A stretch of 64,000 nucleotides of DNA from Tomocerus qinae (GCA_020055645.1 CM034546.1:127245875-127309874), one strand, 5' to 3'; shown: positions 23,222-35,712, counted from the first letter of the stretch. A program made the numbers and translations. The notes: generated from the sequence alone by a model not told the origin.

Positions 23222-24413
23222 TTATTCTTCGTTTTGAGTAACTGGCTGTTTGGCAGTGTCTGGTATTGAAGGCAGATTTGCATGGGTCACTTGTTCGCTA
23301 ACAACGGCTTCGTAAGGTGGTGGCATATCTATCGTTATTCAAATTGCAAAAATTAAATATATTCAAATATAATCAAATAACTTGCCAATTTGTCACCAAT
23401 ATATTTGTTAGTAAATGTAACTAGCATGCAATCGTTTTATATACAATGTACATATACTAATATGAAAATAAAAACTCAATACCCAGTTGAGGTTGTTCAT
23501 CGTTTGTAACGAGAGCAGGGTTAGTAAATCCAGTTGGTTGTTGTGCTGTAGTTCCAGGTGCTCCTCCCCTCTCAACAACCAAAACTAATATAGTTAAAGA
23601 AAAAGCGTGTAATTATAGAATGAAGAAAAAGAACGAAATTTCTGACATCTGACTAAGCTAATAGTGACTTGTTTTCAGCTATATAAAAATAATTCTTATT
23701 GATAGTCTCAAAACTTACTTCTATAAGGAATTCCTGTTCTTACGCGCCTCTCATCGTTTGATACATACTGTAAGCAACGACAAAAACGTAGGCAAATCAA
23801 TATCAATGCTATTATTCCGACGGGCCATCCCACTGAATGATAGTAAATTGTATTGCGATTGCGGTCCGATTCATCCGATTCGTAATTCCTGTTAATCAAA
23901 CAGAATGTCTTATTTGAATATAATTATTATACAACAACGACTATTTTAATACGTTAAAAATTGTGAAATTCTTCGATGCAAGCAATTCTTTAAAATCAAA
24001 AAGGTATCTTTTAGAAATGGAAATTGGGATTACTCAAACTCCAGCTTCGATTCACCATAACTAAGTTTGGCAGTTGCAGGATTCTCAAAAATATCTTTGA
24101 AATTGATGTCTTCAGATTTGGAGTTAATCGGAGTTGGAATCCACTCTTTGTTTATTGATTCATCTAATCTTATCCTTTCTCCAGATTCTTCAATCTCATT
24201 AATTTCTTCGAATGAGCTATTTTTGCCGATGGGCATTGGTTGGTCATCCTGGATCAAATCGTTTGTCTCGTTCGTGATTGTAAAATTATAATTAGAATCC
24301 TGTGATATCGTCGCGGCTCTCCCATCGACCTCAAAAACACTTCCGACAATGAAATAAACAAATACTACAAAAATATAATATTTACAAGAAACTCTTTCTT
24401 TTGACTTGTTCAT
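23222..24413 (-). CDS. type I single-pass membrane protein with cytoplasmic PPPY motif (252 residues, four exons)
   Basis: Exons: 24034-24413, 23719-23888, 23483-23584 and 23222-23328; all GT-AG and in phase. The N-terminal signal sequence (YYIFVVFVYFIVGSVF core) is followed by an acidic ectodomain of about 100 residues with two N-glycosylation sequons (NFT, NET) and the word DDQPMPIGKN, then a membrane helix (about residues 146-165, VGWPVGIIALILICLRF) and a short basic stop-transfer segment. The cytoplasmic tail is Pro/Gln-rich and contains DMPPPYEAV, a PPxY motif of the kind bound by WW domains of Nedd4-type ubiquitin ligases. This suggests an adaptor for sorting or ubiquitination, by inference only. 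The family is not recognised. A decayed tandem copy lies immediately downstream at 20404-22645. Confidence 0.75.
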
Positions 24414-27227
24414 TTTAATATCAAAAATGATTTCTCTATAAGAAAGGAAGAGTCGTCCCTAGAAGAGCTGATAAATTAGTAGTTAGTTATAATCTAATTC
24501 TAGTGAATGTATGGTTACTTCTATTGTGTATTACTATTTAACACGGAAACTCTTTTGGTGAGCGAATATTACAAATATCAGTTCATTGTGGTGTATAGCT
24601 GATTCCTCGAAACTAATGTAATAAGAATTTCAAAATGAGGAGAATGGATAATTCACAGAAAATAGGTGCAAAGAAAATGTTTAAGAATAGCTTATGAAAA
24701 TTCTATACGTCATTTCAAGTACTTGGAAATAATATTGTGGTTTTTTGGTTATTGTAATCGTCAATCGTGGTTGCACAGTTGCGATATAATCAGAGTTTGA
24801 TGAACGCAGCCTCTTTGTATTACAGTTTACAATTATGGAATACCATATGTTACCAATAAAACAACATGCTCTGCATGCAAAGTTGCATTTGCGATTACGA
24901 TATTATACATAGTATCCCAATAGGACAGCATAATATGCGGCCAAGAGGATATTATTCTCCAAAAACTTACATTTATATATTTTTGTCAGAAGTTCAGAAG
25001 TTGTAGAAAATTTAATATAGACTTTATAAAACCTTGAGATACGTATTGGTTTTTAGTTTTAAATTCTATGAATTCCAATCTGCGGCAAAATGATTTTCAA
25101 TGGACTGATAGATATTTAATGCTTGACAATATAATATTGCTTGTTGTATTAAACAAAGTAAATTTTATATACTTATTGTTTTATTAGGGGTATGAGTATA
25201 CTGTGTAGGCCTAGGCCATACATTTAACAGCCAAAACATCTTTAGAATCCTGTAACATAATATTTCGCATTTACAATGCTAATTATTTCCCGGGGTACAT
25301 AACAACACAAATCACTTGCAATTGAGCAGTTATCTGTAACATGAAAGATATTTATAACTATGTAGCCGTTATCTCTTGATGCAGTAGAATGTTTACTTTA
25401 CAAATCGGAAAAATGATAAATAAGTGGTAATGGATATTCAGCATTTCAATGCCTAGACTAAAAAACCATACCCGACTTGCCTTGTTAATCTAATATTATC
25501 TTTAATAAGTCTGGATTCAGGACCGTGTGGAGTGGAGGATTCGCCATTCACAACACGCACATTATCCATTCTCGAGCGTTATGCCTCAATACATTTATAA
25601 AGCATGTATCAACTTTGGGAATTAGTGACCTAAGTATATGCATAATTAATGTTTATATAAATTGCGTTTCACAACACATAAGCCCAGAAGCAAGTACGAC
25701 AAAACTTTAGGAGAGAACAAAAATAATCTTTGCAAACAAATAAATTTTGCTGCTATTTTTCTGAATACCATTATCTGAGTACTGAGAAACCAACTGTGAT
25801 GAGAGTCCTTAATATAGCACCATTATAACATGATTTTTCATTACTTTTAGTCGAAAAAATGACCGATTCATTAAAATGCCTTTAATGTGTGGGGCATGTA
25901 GTTATTTTTCACACTTAATCGCTTTTTATTTGCCCGAACGAATAAGAAGCGAATAAGAAATTAATCACTCACACGAATAAGAAGCGATGGGAATAGCAAG
26001 CGAGGGGTCAATATAAATGGCTTTCTTAACACTGTCATCAGAATAACCAAATACAATATTTTAATTTACTCTCACACTCACCACTTACTGTATACCTTAA
26101 TAATACTGTAATATAAATCACCTTTTAATGTAATCAGTAAAAACTACCGTAGACTGGTTTCTTAACATGTAATTGAATATGAAAATAGGCCATATAAACT
26201 AAATGGGTCGGCAGAAGAACTACTTGAGACAGGTATATTTTAATATAGGTAATAAGTCACACTGATGGCTCCAAAATAATATTTCAATCTATATTCATGT
26301 GGGGAGTAGTGGCAACTAGGTCAAACAACTCTAAGGAAAAAGTTCATATTTGATCTTGTCAATACTCAATAAATAATAGCAAAAAATCTTTTCAAATAGA
26401 AAGTAAAATACTTTTGTTTCGTGCACTGGTTGTGAATTTGCGTTAGTTCCGTGTGTGGGGATGAATAGATGAACGATGAATGCTTGCACTAACTTGTAAG
26501 ATCCAATGCAAAATGGCAGATACTGTCTCTACCGAAGATGGCTAGCTAATTTCTGCAATGTGTGATGTGTACTGGCAAATAAATATGTACTGCGGAAAAC
26601 TAAAATTTCCTACAACTATTTATTTAAAACTAGAAATACACTCACAATTTAATTAGGGGTCTAGATGACCGAAAATGCCGTAATGTCAATTACGGAAAAG
26701 GGAGCACGAAGTAAGTGTGCACGAGGCACTAGAGACAGGAACAATCCAGAAGAGAAGTACAATAATAATTAATTACAGCTATGAGCTGAGTTTATATACT
26801 ACAGCCTTTAGGAGTGCGGACGTTAGAGCCGTGAGTAAGTTTACAGCAAATAACGCCATTGGTCCAATAATAGATATTGGGGGCCATCAAGGGCAAGAAA
26901 AAGAAGAGGAGTAGTTCCGTTACTCACGACCCCACTCACACTACTTCTACTACACTATAGGTAGGCTCTGCTTACCAACCAAAGACCACGTGCTCAGTAA
27001 ATTACTAAGCAGTAAAGTGGTCAGTAAAGAAGAGAAGAATGAACAGACAATAAATTACTACGAATACATATTAGCGTTCCAAACAACTTTGGACCTTTGT
27101 TTTGATCAAAATCATTGTGAATGGTATCGTTAGTTTCATATTCAGAGGTTGGAAATCCCAAGATTCATTCTAAATAGGTCTTATAATTATAACAGACCTT
27201 TGACCACATTATTGTTATTAATACATA
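24414..27227. other. intergenic, no gene seen
   Basis: The first part is the upstream region of the PPxY gene and shares similarity with the region upstream of its decayed copy (22650-22900), consistent with one tandem duplication that included the promoters. At 25880-26010 the word CGAATAAGAAGCGA is repeated, possibly an old transposable element. Open stretches at 25525-25710 and 26717-26914 lack splice context and are not called. Confidence 0.4.
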
Positions 27228-28567
27228 TTAATTGAAATTCATGAGCAAATTGATCGTGTTGTCGACTACGATTTGCATGAAAGTGACGAACGTGTTTCTT
27301 TGAATCAGAAAGCAACCAGAACAACTCACCCCAAAATATCTGTAAATCTTCAATCTTTTGCTTGTGTACTTCTCTCTCAGCACTTTTCTCCACTTCTGCT
27401 GAAATTTTTTTGAATTTTCAGCTACACCTCCCATATTGGCCAAAATAAACTTGGTACCCAAACAACAAAGGTAAAATGCCAAGGGCCACACAAGATATTC
27501 TGGCATTGGGATTATTCTTCTCATTCTGATCATGCAGAATGCACTGAAGGTCATCAAGAAGTTGAGGGAAGCAAAGCATGGCCCGGCCATTCTTGACAAT
27601 ATTTCATTGAACCTACCTATGATTGAGGAGCATCAGTGCTTCATAGAATTGCATTGCTTCCTTGACGTCTTCATGATTAGACCCATCATCATTCGGACAG
27701 ATTCCATTGATGTAATATATAAGCCCTATTAGGTAAAGCGCCATCATATTCAGGATGGTGCAGAAAGAATGTCCCACATGAAGAATGACAATGTAGACAA
27801 ACACTGCCAAAAATATTTTGAAGCTGAGAGCTGTGTGAATATCGCTTGGGATGTTTTCTTGAATGAATCTTTGGAAAGGATCGAAATCATATTCCATTAC
27901 AGCAAGAATGGCCATGAAGAAAGGCAAAATGAAATACGACATTGTGTTGGCAATCGTCAATAAGAGAAGTAATCTAAAACGACGGTCGATATCTCTTCTG
28001 TTGATCTTCTTCCCAATTTCAGAAGCTGCCAAAAATATATTGCTAGACTATAATTATGTCTTCACAATACGTTGATATATCGGAAATATTTAATAATTTG
28101 AACACTGGAATGTTTTAGGCGTTATAATGTTAAACTGTCATGCTGAAAACGTTACCTTCAATTTTTGTTGCGAGTAAAATGACATGATGAAAACCTGAGA
28201 ATATTTTATTACTTTGTATCAAAACAATAGAGTCAAAAAGAACACTTAGACATGAACCAATATAATATAAAGAGAAAATGACAATTTTATAAAATTGAAA
28301 GTTCGGATCAGGGTGATGAAACTCTTTCAATAATCGAAAAGTGCCGTAGATAGAGCCTAATATGCAGACAATAAAGTTTAGTGACCAATAAATCAAATGG
28401 CGTCGATTCCGTGTGAAACTCAAAACTAACTTTTTGTGGTCAAATGTTATTGGCAACAAGAAAAATATGTCGGAAATTTGAAAAAGTAGTTTTATGCCAA
28501 GGAAAGAATTTGTATAAAAGTTTTGTGAAAATATTTTCTGAATTGATAGATACCATAAGTTTGCCAT
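27228..28567 (-). CDS. gustatory-type seven-transmembrane chemoreceptor (394 residues, three exons)
   Basis: Exons 28156-28567, 27617-28025 and 27228-27591, all GT-AG with matching phases. The protein has about seven hydrophobic segments: FLGIKLLFQISDIFFLLP, LIYWSLNFIVCILGSIYG, IVIFSLYYIGSCLSVLF, then after a charged loop TIANTMSYFILPFFMAIL and IFLAVFVYIVILHVGHSF, then YLVWPLAFYLCCLGTKFI, and a last one closing VDNTINLLMNFN. Size, topology and the C-terminal VxxxINLLxxF pattern are those of the insect-type gustatory receptor superfamily, with N terminus expected inside. The canonical TYhhhhhQF motif of insect GRs is not present, so it belongs to a divergent lineage. Ligand unknown. These receptors form ligand-gated cation channels in sensory neurons. 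Confidence 0.75.
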
Positions 28568-29307
28568 AAGGACAACTTTTATACTGAATTCAAATGTTAC
28601 GCAATAATATGACTTTGTGGTAATGGCGTATAGGTAATTTAATTTTGTAGATTTATTTAATTTACTTTGACAATACGCTTATAACTTATACATATGTACA
28701 TCTATGATGACAATCTATCTAAGAACTAAGGAGCCTTAAAAGTAATATTTCTCCTGTCTAGTACTTGAGTATAGAACTGTGGACTACAATGCGGCTCAGT
28801 AAAGCAAAATTGTGGTTAGTATATTTTAATCATAAGCTTCTGTATTTTATTCTATTATATTATATCAAGAAACACAACGAATGTTGAAAATGTATAAACC
28901 AATTAAATAGAGTGGGCGAATATCTATTTGCCACTTTCGCGAATACTTTGTATTTTAGGCCTACAATAGCCAAAATGTGAAAAACAACGTTTTGTAAATC
29001 GTTGGGAAAACGAATATTTGAGTTTGAGTATAATGGCCGAAATTATTCGCGAATAGTCAATTTTCATCAACTTGTAAAAAATCGGCTACCAAGCATTGGA
29101 TACTGTAGGCCTAAAAGTATACAGACTATTCGTCCAAACCAAAGCCTCTGCCTTCTGCTTCAGGCCTTGTCCAACATACTATACAGTTTAGCTTTCGACT
29201 TGTCGCGACGCTTGACTGATGAGTGAAACGTCAGTCGTGGTAACTAACCACATAACAACGTGATGATGATGTGATGATGTGAGTGCGAGTTTCAACTTTC
29301 AGCTGTT
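28568..29307. other. intergenic, no gene seen
   Basis: Upstream of the gustatory-type receptor. AT-rich with no open frames in splice context; marks the left edge of the MITE cluster. Confidence 0.4.
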
Positions 29308-29520
29308 CAGTTTTAATTCTGATTTGGCATGGTAATGGTAAGTACATTATAGTATCATAAAATGGAATATAAAATAGTGTTGACAACTACTCAGAATGAT
29401 CAGTAGTCAACGTAGTCCTTGACTTAGGACTGATGTTGACTACTGATCATTCTAATTAGTTTTCAACATCATTTTGCATTCCATTTTATGGTATTATAAT
29501 GTACAACAGAATTAAAACTG
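29308..29520. mobile_element. MITE with terminal CAGTTTTAATTCTG inverted repeats
   Basis: Begins CAGTTTTAATTCTG and ends CAGAATTAAAACTG. The complementary arms extend inward (GTACATTATAGTATCATAAAATGGAAT against the complement near 29475-29503) to a core where AATGATCAGTAGTCAAC and GTTGACTACTGATCATT face each other. The 213-bp unit is thus one imperfect hairpin. No target-site duplication was seen. Confidence 0.75.
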
Positions 29521-29560
29521 AAATTGGAAATAAACAATACACTCGTACTTAGACCCTATT

Positions 29561-29713
29561 TAAAGTGTCACTTCCTTTTCACTTCCTCCTGAAAAGAGGA
29601 CTATTCAGTTACTAATTTTGCATAAAATTCAAAATCTTCTCACCTGGGGCAACGCATTTGTTTTATTTATGCATGATCCTTTGCGGAGGAAGTGAAAAGG
29701 AAGTGACACTTTA
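29561..29713. mobile_element. MITE with perfect 28-bp terminal inverted repeats
   Basis: The end AAAGTGTCACTTCCTTTTCA (continuing CTTCCTCC) is exactly complemented at 29685-29712. The element is about 153 bp and is flanked by TA on both sides, which would suit a Tc1/mariner-type duplication, though the T and A may equally be part of the inverted repeat. Perfect arms suggest recent spread. Confidence 0.8.
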
Positions 29714-29778
29714 TCTGGGGTTTTACTTGTGAAAATCACCTGCCTCCTGACTACGTCCAGGCTTCCATGGGGCATCCA

Positions 29779-30071
29779 ACGGAGGTAACATTTTAGTCAT
29801 AATTTATTCAAAATTGAGACAATAACATTGACATTGGGTATATAATAGTATAAACTTATTTATACTATCAACTATCACAACGTACAGTTACAGCCACAAT
29901 ATTTATAGGTAGGCCTTGACTGACACATAATAACAACTGATTTGGATTGTTTAAATATTTGTGTCAGTCAAGGCATATCTATAAATATTATAGCTGTAAC
30001 TGTACATTGTGGCATATGTCAATGTTATTGTTTTAATTGTGAATAAATTATTGCTGAAATGTTACATCCGT
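29779..30071. mobile_element. long-armed MITE / fold-back element of about 293 bp
   Basis: Left ACGGAGGTAACATTTTAG pairs with right GAAATGTTACATCCGT. Inner arms also pair (CAGTTACAGCCACAATATTTATAGG with its imperfect complement near 29975-30008; CCTTGACTGACAC with GTGTCAGTCAAGG). Nearly the entire element folds on itself. It has no coding capacity and lies 65 bp from the preceding MITE. Confidence 0.75.
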
Positions 30072-30164
30072 ATTTGATTGCTGGCTGAAATGTCCAATGG
30101 AATCTAGTCAGGAGGAGTAGATTTTGACAATAAAGTAATTTGGACTGTAAAGGGGGATGAAAGG

Positions 30165-30480
30165 GAAACATGAAAACAAATTAAACGAGAAAATAAAATT
30201 AAAATAAAAGGAAAATAAATCCAAATCAAAGGGGGAATATAAGGCCAAATTAAAGGGGAAAATAAAACCAAATTAAAGGGGAGAATAAAACCAAATTAAA
30301 ATGGAAAATAAAACCAAATTAAAGGGGAAAATAAAACCAGATTAAAGGGGAAAATAAAACCAAATTAAAGGGGAAAATGAAAATCAAATTAAAATGGAAA
30401 TTGAAATTAAAGGAGAGATAAAAACCGAGTTAAAGGAGAAATTATTGCCAAATTAAATGAAAAAATAAAACCAAATAAAA
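30165..30480. repeat. purine-rich 23-bp minisatellite
   Basis: About a dozen copies of a unit near AAATTAAAGGGGAAAATAAAACC, with drift and length change toward the ends. One strand is almost free of pyrimidines apart from the CC and TT positions, giving a strong strand asymmetry. Not coding. Confidence 0.8.
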
Positions 30481-31205
30481 ATAAATAATCTAAAACCAAA
30501 AATCTTTCACGTGCGTTTTAATACATTTGCGTGGTAACACCCCGGAAATAACCGGACATGTCCCATACGCAATGTATGAACTTATTCAACTTAACTTAAC
30601 AGCTTGGTGTGATTGGATGAATGAAGCACAATTGCTGAGCAAATGAGAGCGTGTTTGAGTGAAAGGGTGAGGGTGTGCATGTGGCTTTAGCATCGATTCT
30701 GGGATGCAATGGGGGCCGTTACAGTAGTGAAAGCAAATGGCTTAACTATCTGTGGGTTTAAGTATCCGGTGGCCATACTAATTGTATCCCGCGGGCATAA
30801 AGGGGAATAGGCCGGTAGAGTTTCCATACTCTCCGCAGACATCCGAGTTCCCGAAATAGGGGGAATGGGCACAGCAAGTTACAGAAGGGTAAGTGTTGCT
30901 GGTGGACAACCCAATTCCAGGAAGGTATCTCCTTTCGTAGGGGAACTGGCACATTATATGTTGGGCAGTAATGGAGACACCCAGTTCGATGCGTTACATT
31001 CTTTTAAAAATGGAAACACGATATATTAAATTTTTTGGTACTTTATTTGTTCATAACATGTTTTTATTTTTATCTTTATTATATCTCAAAACTTTTACTG
31101 TAATTTTAAATGAATATTGATTTATTTAAACTAATCGATATCTGAAACTATGTATAGGTTTGAAGCGAAACTTGAAACAAGTCAATTTATGATTAAACCC
31201 TAAAA
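30481..31205. other. GC-richer repeat-like segment upstream of the P-type transposase
   Basis: From about 30595 to 30995 base composition is distinctly less AT-rich than the surroundings (words such as CCCGCGGGC, GGCCGGTAGAG, CTCCGCAGAC). No tRNA-like box or coding frame was recognised. It may be a piece of a transposable element, perhaps a flank of the transposon that follows, but no terminal repeat was found. Confidence 0.35.
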
Positions 31206-34200
31206 ATGTTCAAAAACAGAACTACATGCGCAATACAAGATTGTACGGCACAAAAACGGAGAGAATTTGACGGAAACTTGACATTCCATACGTTAGCTCA
31301 AATTATTTTTTTCTTTAATGTATAATAATGCAATTCATATTTCAATATTAATTGACACCATTTGTTTCTAGCCTTCCAAGTAGTAACAGAAACTCAAAAT
31401 TGAGAGAAGAATGGATTCATGTTGTCAAAAGATCTAAAAATAATTTTGCCTGGGAACCAAAAATGACTACAAAAATATGTTCGAGACACTTTAACAAAAA
31501 TTGCTTTATGGTGACACAATTTCGAACTTTACTTCTGCCTGATTCTGTTCCTTCTATATTTCTTGAAGAAGGTATTTAAAACCCCCCATTTTACTAATTC
31601 TGCTAAATATACACCTTAAAATATGAAATTAAGCAATTTATATTATATTACAGCTGATAGCGTCTGCGATGAAATTGTACACCCAGAGGATTGTCTTGAG
31701 ATTGCTGAGGATCCGCCTTTAGAATCTCCAACATGCTATGGCACTGCGGCTTTTTGGTCCGAAGTGAAGTCATTAGTTCCAGTATTGGGATTTTGGCTAT
31801 GAATAGTGTGAAGCCAATTGGAAATAAAATTGTAACTCCCCGAAAAAGAGCTGAAAATTTTTCTGATGGAGAAACACCAAAACGAATTCGTATTACTGCA
31901 AGCGACCACACGTACCAATGTAAAGAAACACCTCGTACTAGATGCAAACGTCTTCTTAATATGAACATAAAAGCAAAAAAGAAATTGTACCTTCTTCAAA
32001 AAACATTGGTCAGAAAGAAAAAATCGGTTAAGTTGTTAATGAAACATTTAGAAGATGCCAGTATTCTCACAAAAACACAAGTAGAAGCTTGCCGAGGATA
32101 TTCTAAAGTTATGAAACTGTTGATGGACGCAAATAATAAGAAAAGGACTGTAGAATATTCAGAAGACATGAAACAGTTTGCAGCCAGTTTGCATTTTTAT
32201 TCACCAAAAGCTTACCAATTTTTGCGAAGACACCTAAAACTACCTCATTCATTTACAATTGTCTCATGGATGAGGTCCTCTAACTGTGAACCAGGATTTT
32301 GTTCAGGTGTAATTGAAAATTTAACCAAGGAAAGACTACGAGACAAAACGAATTGTATGACTGACATTGCAATGATGGTGGATGAAATGTCAATAAGAAA
32401 AGATACTGTGTGGGATCAAAGCAGACATAAGTATATGGGATATTGTGATTATGGTAATGGAGCAGTTGAATGCAACAGACTTGCGAGTAATGCCCTTGTG
32501 TGCCTCATTGCTGGAATATCAGGAGGATGGAAGTGCCCAATAGGTTACATTTTTACCGACAAATGCGAAGGCAAAACCTTAAGCAATTTTGTAACTACAG
32601 GACTTCAATATCTCACTGAATCTGGGTTTAGAGTGCACAGTATAACAGCAGACGGAGGAACGGCAAATGTGGCAATGTTCGCTACCCTTGGAATAAGTGA
32701 AGAGATTAAAACTTCAGAGTTAGAAATTGTCGAAAATAATATCAAAACTTATTTCAAAAATCCACTAACAGAGAATCCTGTGTACGCTATATATGATGTC
32801 GTCCATATGTTTAAATTGTGGAGAAATCTACTGGCAGACTTAAAAGAAATTTCATGGAGAAAAGGAATCATAAAATGGTCATTCATCGAAAGTCTTAATG
32901 AACTGCAACAGAATGAACACATCTCCGCTGCCAATAAAATCAATAAAAACCACATTGAGTTCCAGAAACACAAGATGAGAATGAAGTATGCAGCTCAAAC
33001 CATCAGTGCATCAACGGCAAATGCTATTGATTTCTGCTGTGAAGATATGGGGCTCCAGCAATTTAAAGATTCAAAGCCGACGACAGAATTTTTTAAGATT
33101 ATTGGATAAAACTTTTGACATCCTTAACTCGAGACATCCGAAACAATCTGGATTCAAGGCACCAATGACAAAAGAAAATCTCAGAGAAAATATCCCATTT
33201 CTGGAATATGTATGTAATGTTTTGCTGGAAGTTAAATATGAAAAAAAAATTGTTCGAAAAGATGGGATTAAGTTTCAGACATCGTTACTGTGTAAGGGAC
33301 AGAGAAAGAGAGCTGTAATTGGACTCTATATCAGCATCAAATCAGTAATTTCGATTTCACAAGAACTGTTAAGAAGACACAACCAACCTTTTTACTATGT
33401 TTTAACTTACAGATTTTCTCAAGACCTTCTGGAGCTTTTTTTTAATAAAGTTCGTTCAAGGCTGGGTAAAAATGATAACCCAAATGTTGTCCAATTCACA
33501 AATATTATGAAACAAGTCTGGCATCAAAATCTTCTAAAATCTAATAGTACTGGGAACTGTATAAATCTAGATGAAGATATACCTAAAGGTCTTTTAAAAT
33601 TGAAGTGCTGGAAAGGTCACAAAGCAAGTCATCAAAATGCCCTCCGTTCAACAGATAACATAATTGTACCGCAATTTCAAAACGTTGAGACGCAATTTTA
33701 TGAAAACTGCTTAACTTACATAGCTGGAAATGTTGTGCATGCTGTTGCCGATGCAATAAAATGTTCCGACTGTTTGGATTGTTTATACGAAAACTCTTCA
33801 GATGCCTTACCTGCTCACTTGAAAAACTTGATTGTCAGAAAAAATAATGGAGGACTAACTACACCAAGCTACAGCGTTTACAAAATTTGCAAAAAGGCGG
33901 ATACCTATTTAAAAGCTCTATCTTCAAATCTGACACTAATTCCAAGACTTTCCGATTTAGATGGGATTATCCAAAGAAAAGTAATGCTTGAAACCCTCGG
34001 AATGGGCTTGTTTCCAATTATAGGGAAACATACAATTGATTTTGATCCAGTCCATCAAGAAAGCCATTTTGTTTTAATGATAAAGACTGTGGTTCGTCAA
34101 TTCTTGAAAATTCGTCTCTTTTCTCATGGAAAGGCTTATAGAAGAGAAATTATGGGGATGTCCCTTCGTCATTCTTTGACCAAAACGACACTATTTCGTA

Positions 34201-34208
34201 ACGAGTAG
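31206..34208 (+). pseudogene. P-element/THAP9-type transposase, broken by two frameshifts
   Basis: Exon 1 (31206-31291) and exon 2 (31372-31571) encode a THAP zinc finger: the C-x4-C pair in CAIQDC, FHTLP at the exon join, the conserved W, and CSRHF for the distal Cys and His. Exon 3 starts at 31654, but its frame meets a TGA at 31800 while the transposase continues in another frame (open 31733-33109). A second shift occurs at a run of six T near 33093, after which the frame 32988-34208 carries on. The body has the RNase H-like landmarks of the P-element family: MVDEMSI, a TADGG word and a YDVVHMFKLWRNLL helix, then a C-terminal region ending TTLFRNE. An unrecognised intron could explain the first shift; the second looks like a one-base indel. 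No terminal inverted repeats were found. Confidence 0.85.
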
Positions 34209-34932
34209 TGTTTGGAATAAGTTTCATAGCTTTTAGGTGCTACTCTTTGTATATAAATATGTTTTGATGTATTTCATTTAATTAATTTTATAATAGTTCG
34301 GTCAGATGGCTATTGTTAATAGATTTAGTATAATAGTATAACATAGTAGTCTTAAGTAGTAAGCTTACATTATTTACCGTTCATTGTGTAATATTTGCTT
34401 TAATTAAATGATGTGTGGGAGGATGGGAGGTTATCACATCAAAAAACAAAAAATACAATGTATATTGTGTAATTTATTATAGTTATTTCTTTCTAATATT
34501 GTAGTAATCCTTGTAGTACTATAGTAGTAGTAAATAATATGGTATGGTAAATGGTATGCATCAAATGCTATCCAATACAAGTATGATCGTGTGGGTATTT
34601 TCTTTTAACTCCTACTAAGTATGACAGTGTCGCGCATCATTACAAATTCATTCAGTTTGGGATTATGTGGTATATGTAGATTACTTCCGCTGCCAGTTAA
34701 GCTGCGCTGATATCCAACGTTGGCAATTAACCAACACTCAGGCTTGCTTCGTTCTTCTAGTCTTATACTCTCCCTATATAAAATTCTATGGTCCAAACCA
34801 TTCGCCTCGACCTTACTACAACCATATTAAAATTTCCTTAGGACTGCGGACTTGGACCAAAGGTGAAATGTTCTTATACACAGTAGTACAGGTTTTATGT
34901 GCTTTGTACTATATACCTTCACTGTGCAGTCC
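34209..34932. other. 3' flank of the transposase, no feature seen
   Basis: AT-rich to about 34600; the 34600-34920 part is less so and includes short open frames without splice context. Terminal repeats of the P-type transposon were looked for here and not found. Confidence 0.35.
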
Positions 34933-34940
34933 AGTACAAT

Positions 34941-35704
34941 CAAGGTATCGAAAAACCCGGGTTTTTTAGGAAAAAACCCTCGACCCCGGGTTTTTTGGGT
35001 TTTTTAGGGTTTTTTGGGTTTTTTGGGTTTAAGGGTTTTTTATATAACTATAGGTATAAATACAAGCCTATACTATACCATATATGAAAACTACAGCTGA
35101 CAACAACAACAACCGTGTCAACTACTATTACTTACGTCAATGAAAAGAAAAATTAAAGCATAAAAGTTTAATTTCATTATGTTGTAACGTAGCAAATGCA
35201 GTATTTTTGTGAAATATTATTATTACTGTTTGATAACAACTAGTGAAATATTAAGCATTATAATATTTTACTGATTATATTGACTTTATGAAATTATTCC
35301 TTTGTTAATTTGAAGCTTTAATTGCAAAGCATTACAGTAATGAATATGTAAGTGATAAATTGAAATTATGTGTACAACAATATTATAAACATAGTCTTCA
35401 CAATGCAATGACTAAAGTATACATAAAACTAATATTATTATTATAGCCCTCACGTTACGATACATTAATTACCCGTAGAAGTGAAGCTATATTTGTTTCC
35501 ACCTGATTATGCATTTGTTTACATTTTTGAATAGAAATTAGTATGTATTGCGTATCTAGATGGAGCTATAGTGCATATTTTTGTATGTTTTGTAAAAAAC
35601 CCAAAAAACCCATTAAACCCGGGGTTTTTTAAGTAAGCGGGGTGGGTTTTTTGCCAAAAAACCCAAAAAACCCCAACCCATAAAAAACCCGACCCACAAC
35701 CCTG
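34941..35704. mobile_element. non-autonomous hAT-like element with GGGTTTTTT subterminal repeats and 8-bp duplication
   Basis: It starts CAAGGTATCG and ends, complemented, CAGGGTTGTGG. Flanks carry AGTACAAT at 34933-34940 and 35705-35712, a perfect 8-bp direct repeat as made by hAT transposases. Both ends are filled with 6-10 copies of GGGTTTTTT (or its complement AAAAAACCC, right arm at about 35594-35695), so the subterminal regions pair with one another. The 500-bp interior is AT-rich and non-coding. Subterminal short-word clusters are typical binding sites for hAT transposases. Confidence 0.85.
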
Positions 35705-35712
35705 AGTACAAT

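Noticed and set aside
34208..34620. Possible terminal inverted repeats of the P-type transposon
   Set aside because: Flanks 30480-31205 and 34209-34930 were compared by eye and no matching termini with 8-bp duplication were found.
34667..35087. Open frames of 100 and 62 codons on the plus strand
   Set aside because: They run into the GGGTTTTTT cluster of the hAT-like element and show no protein-like features.
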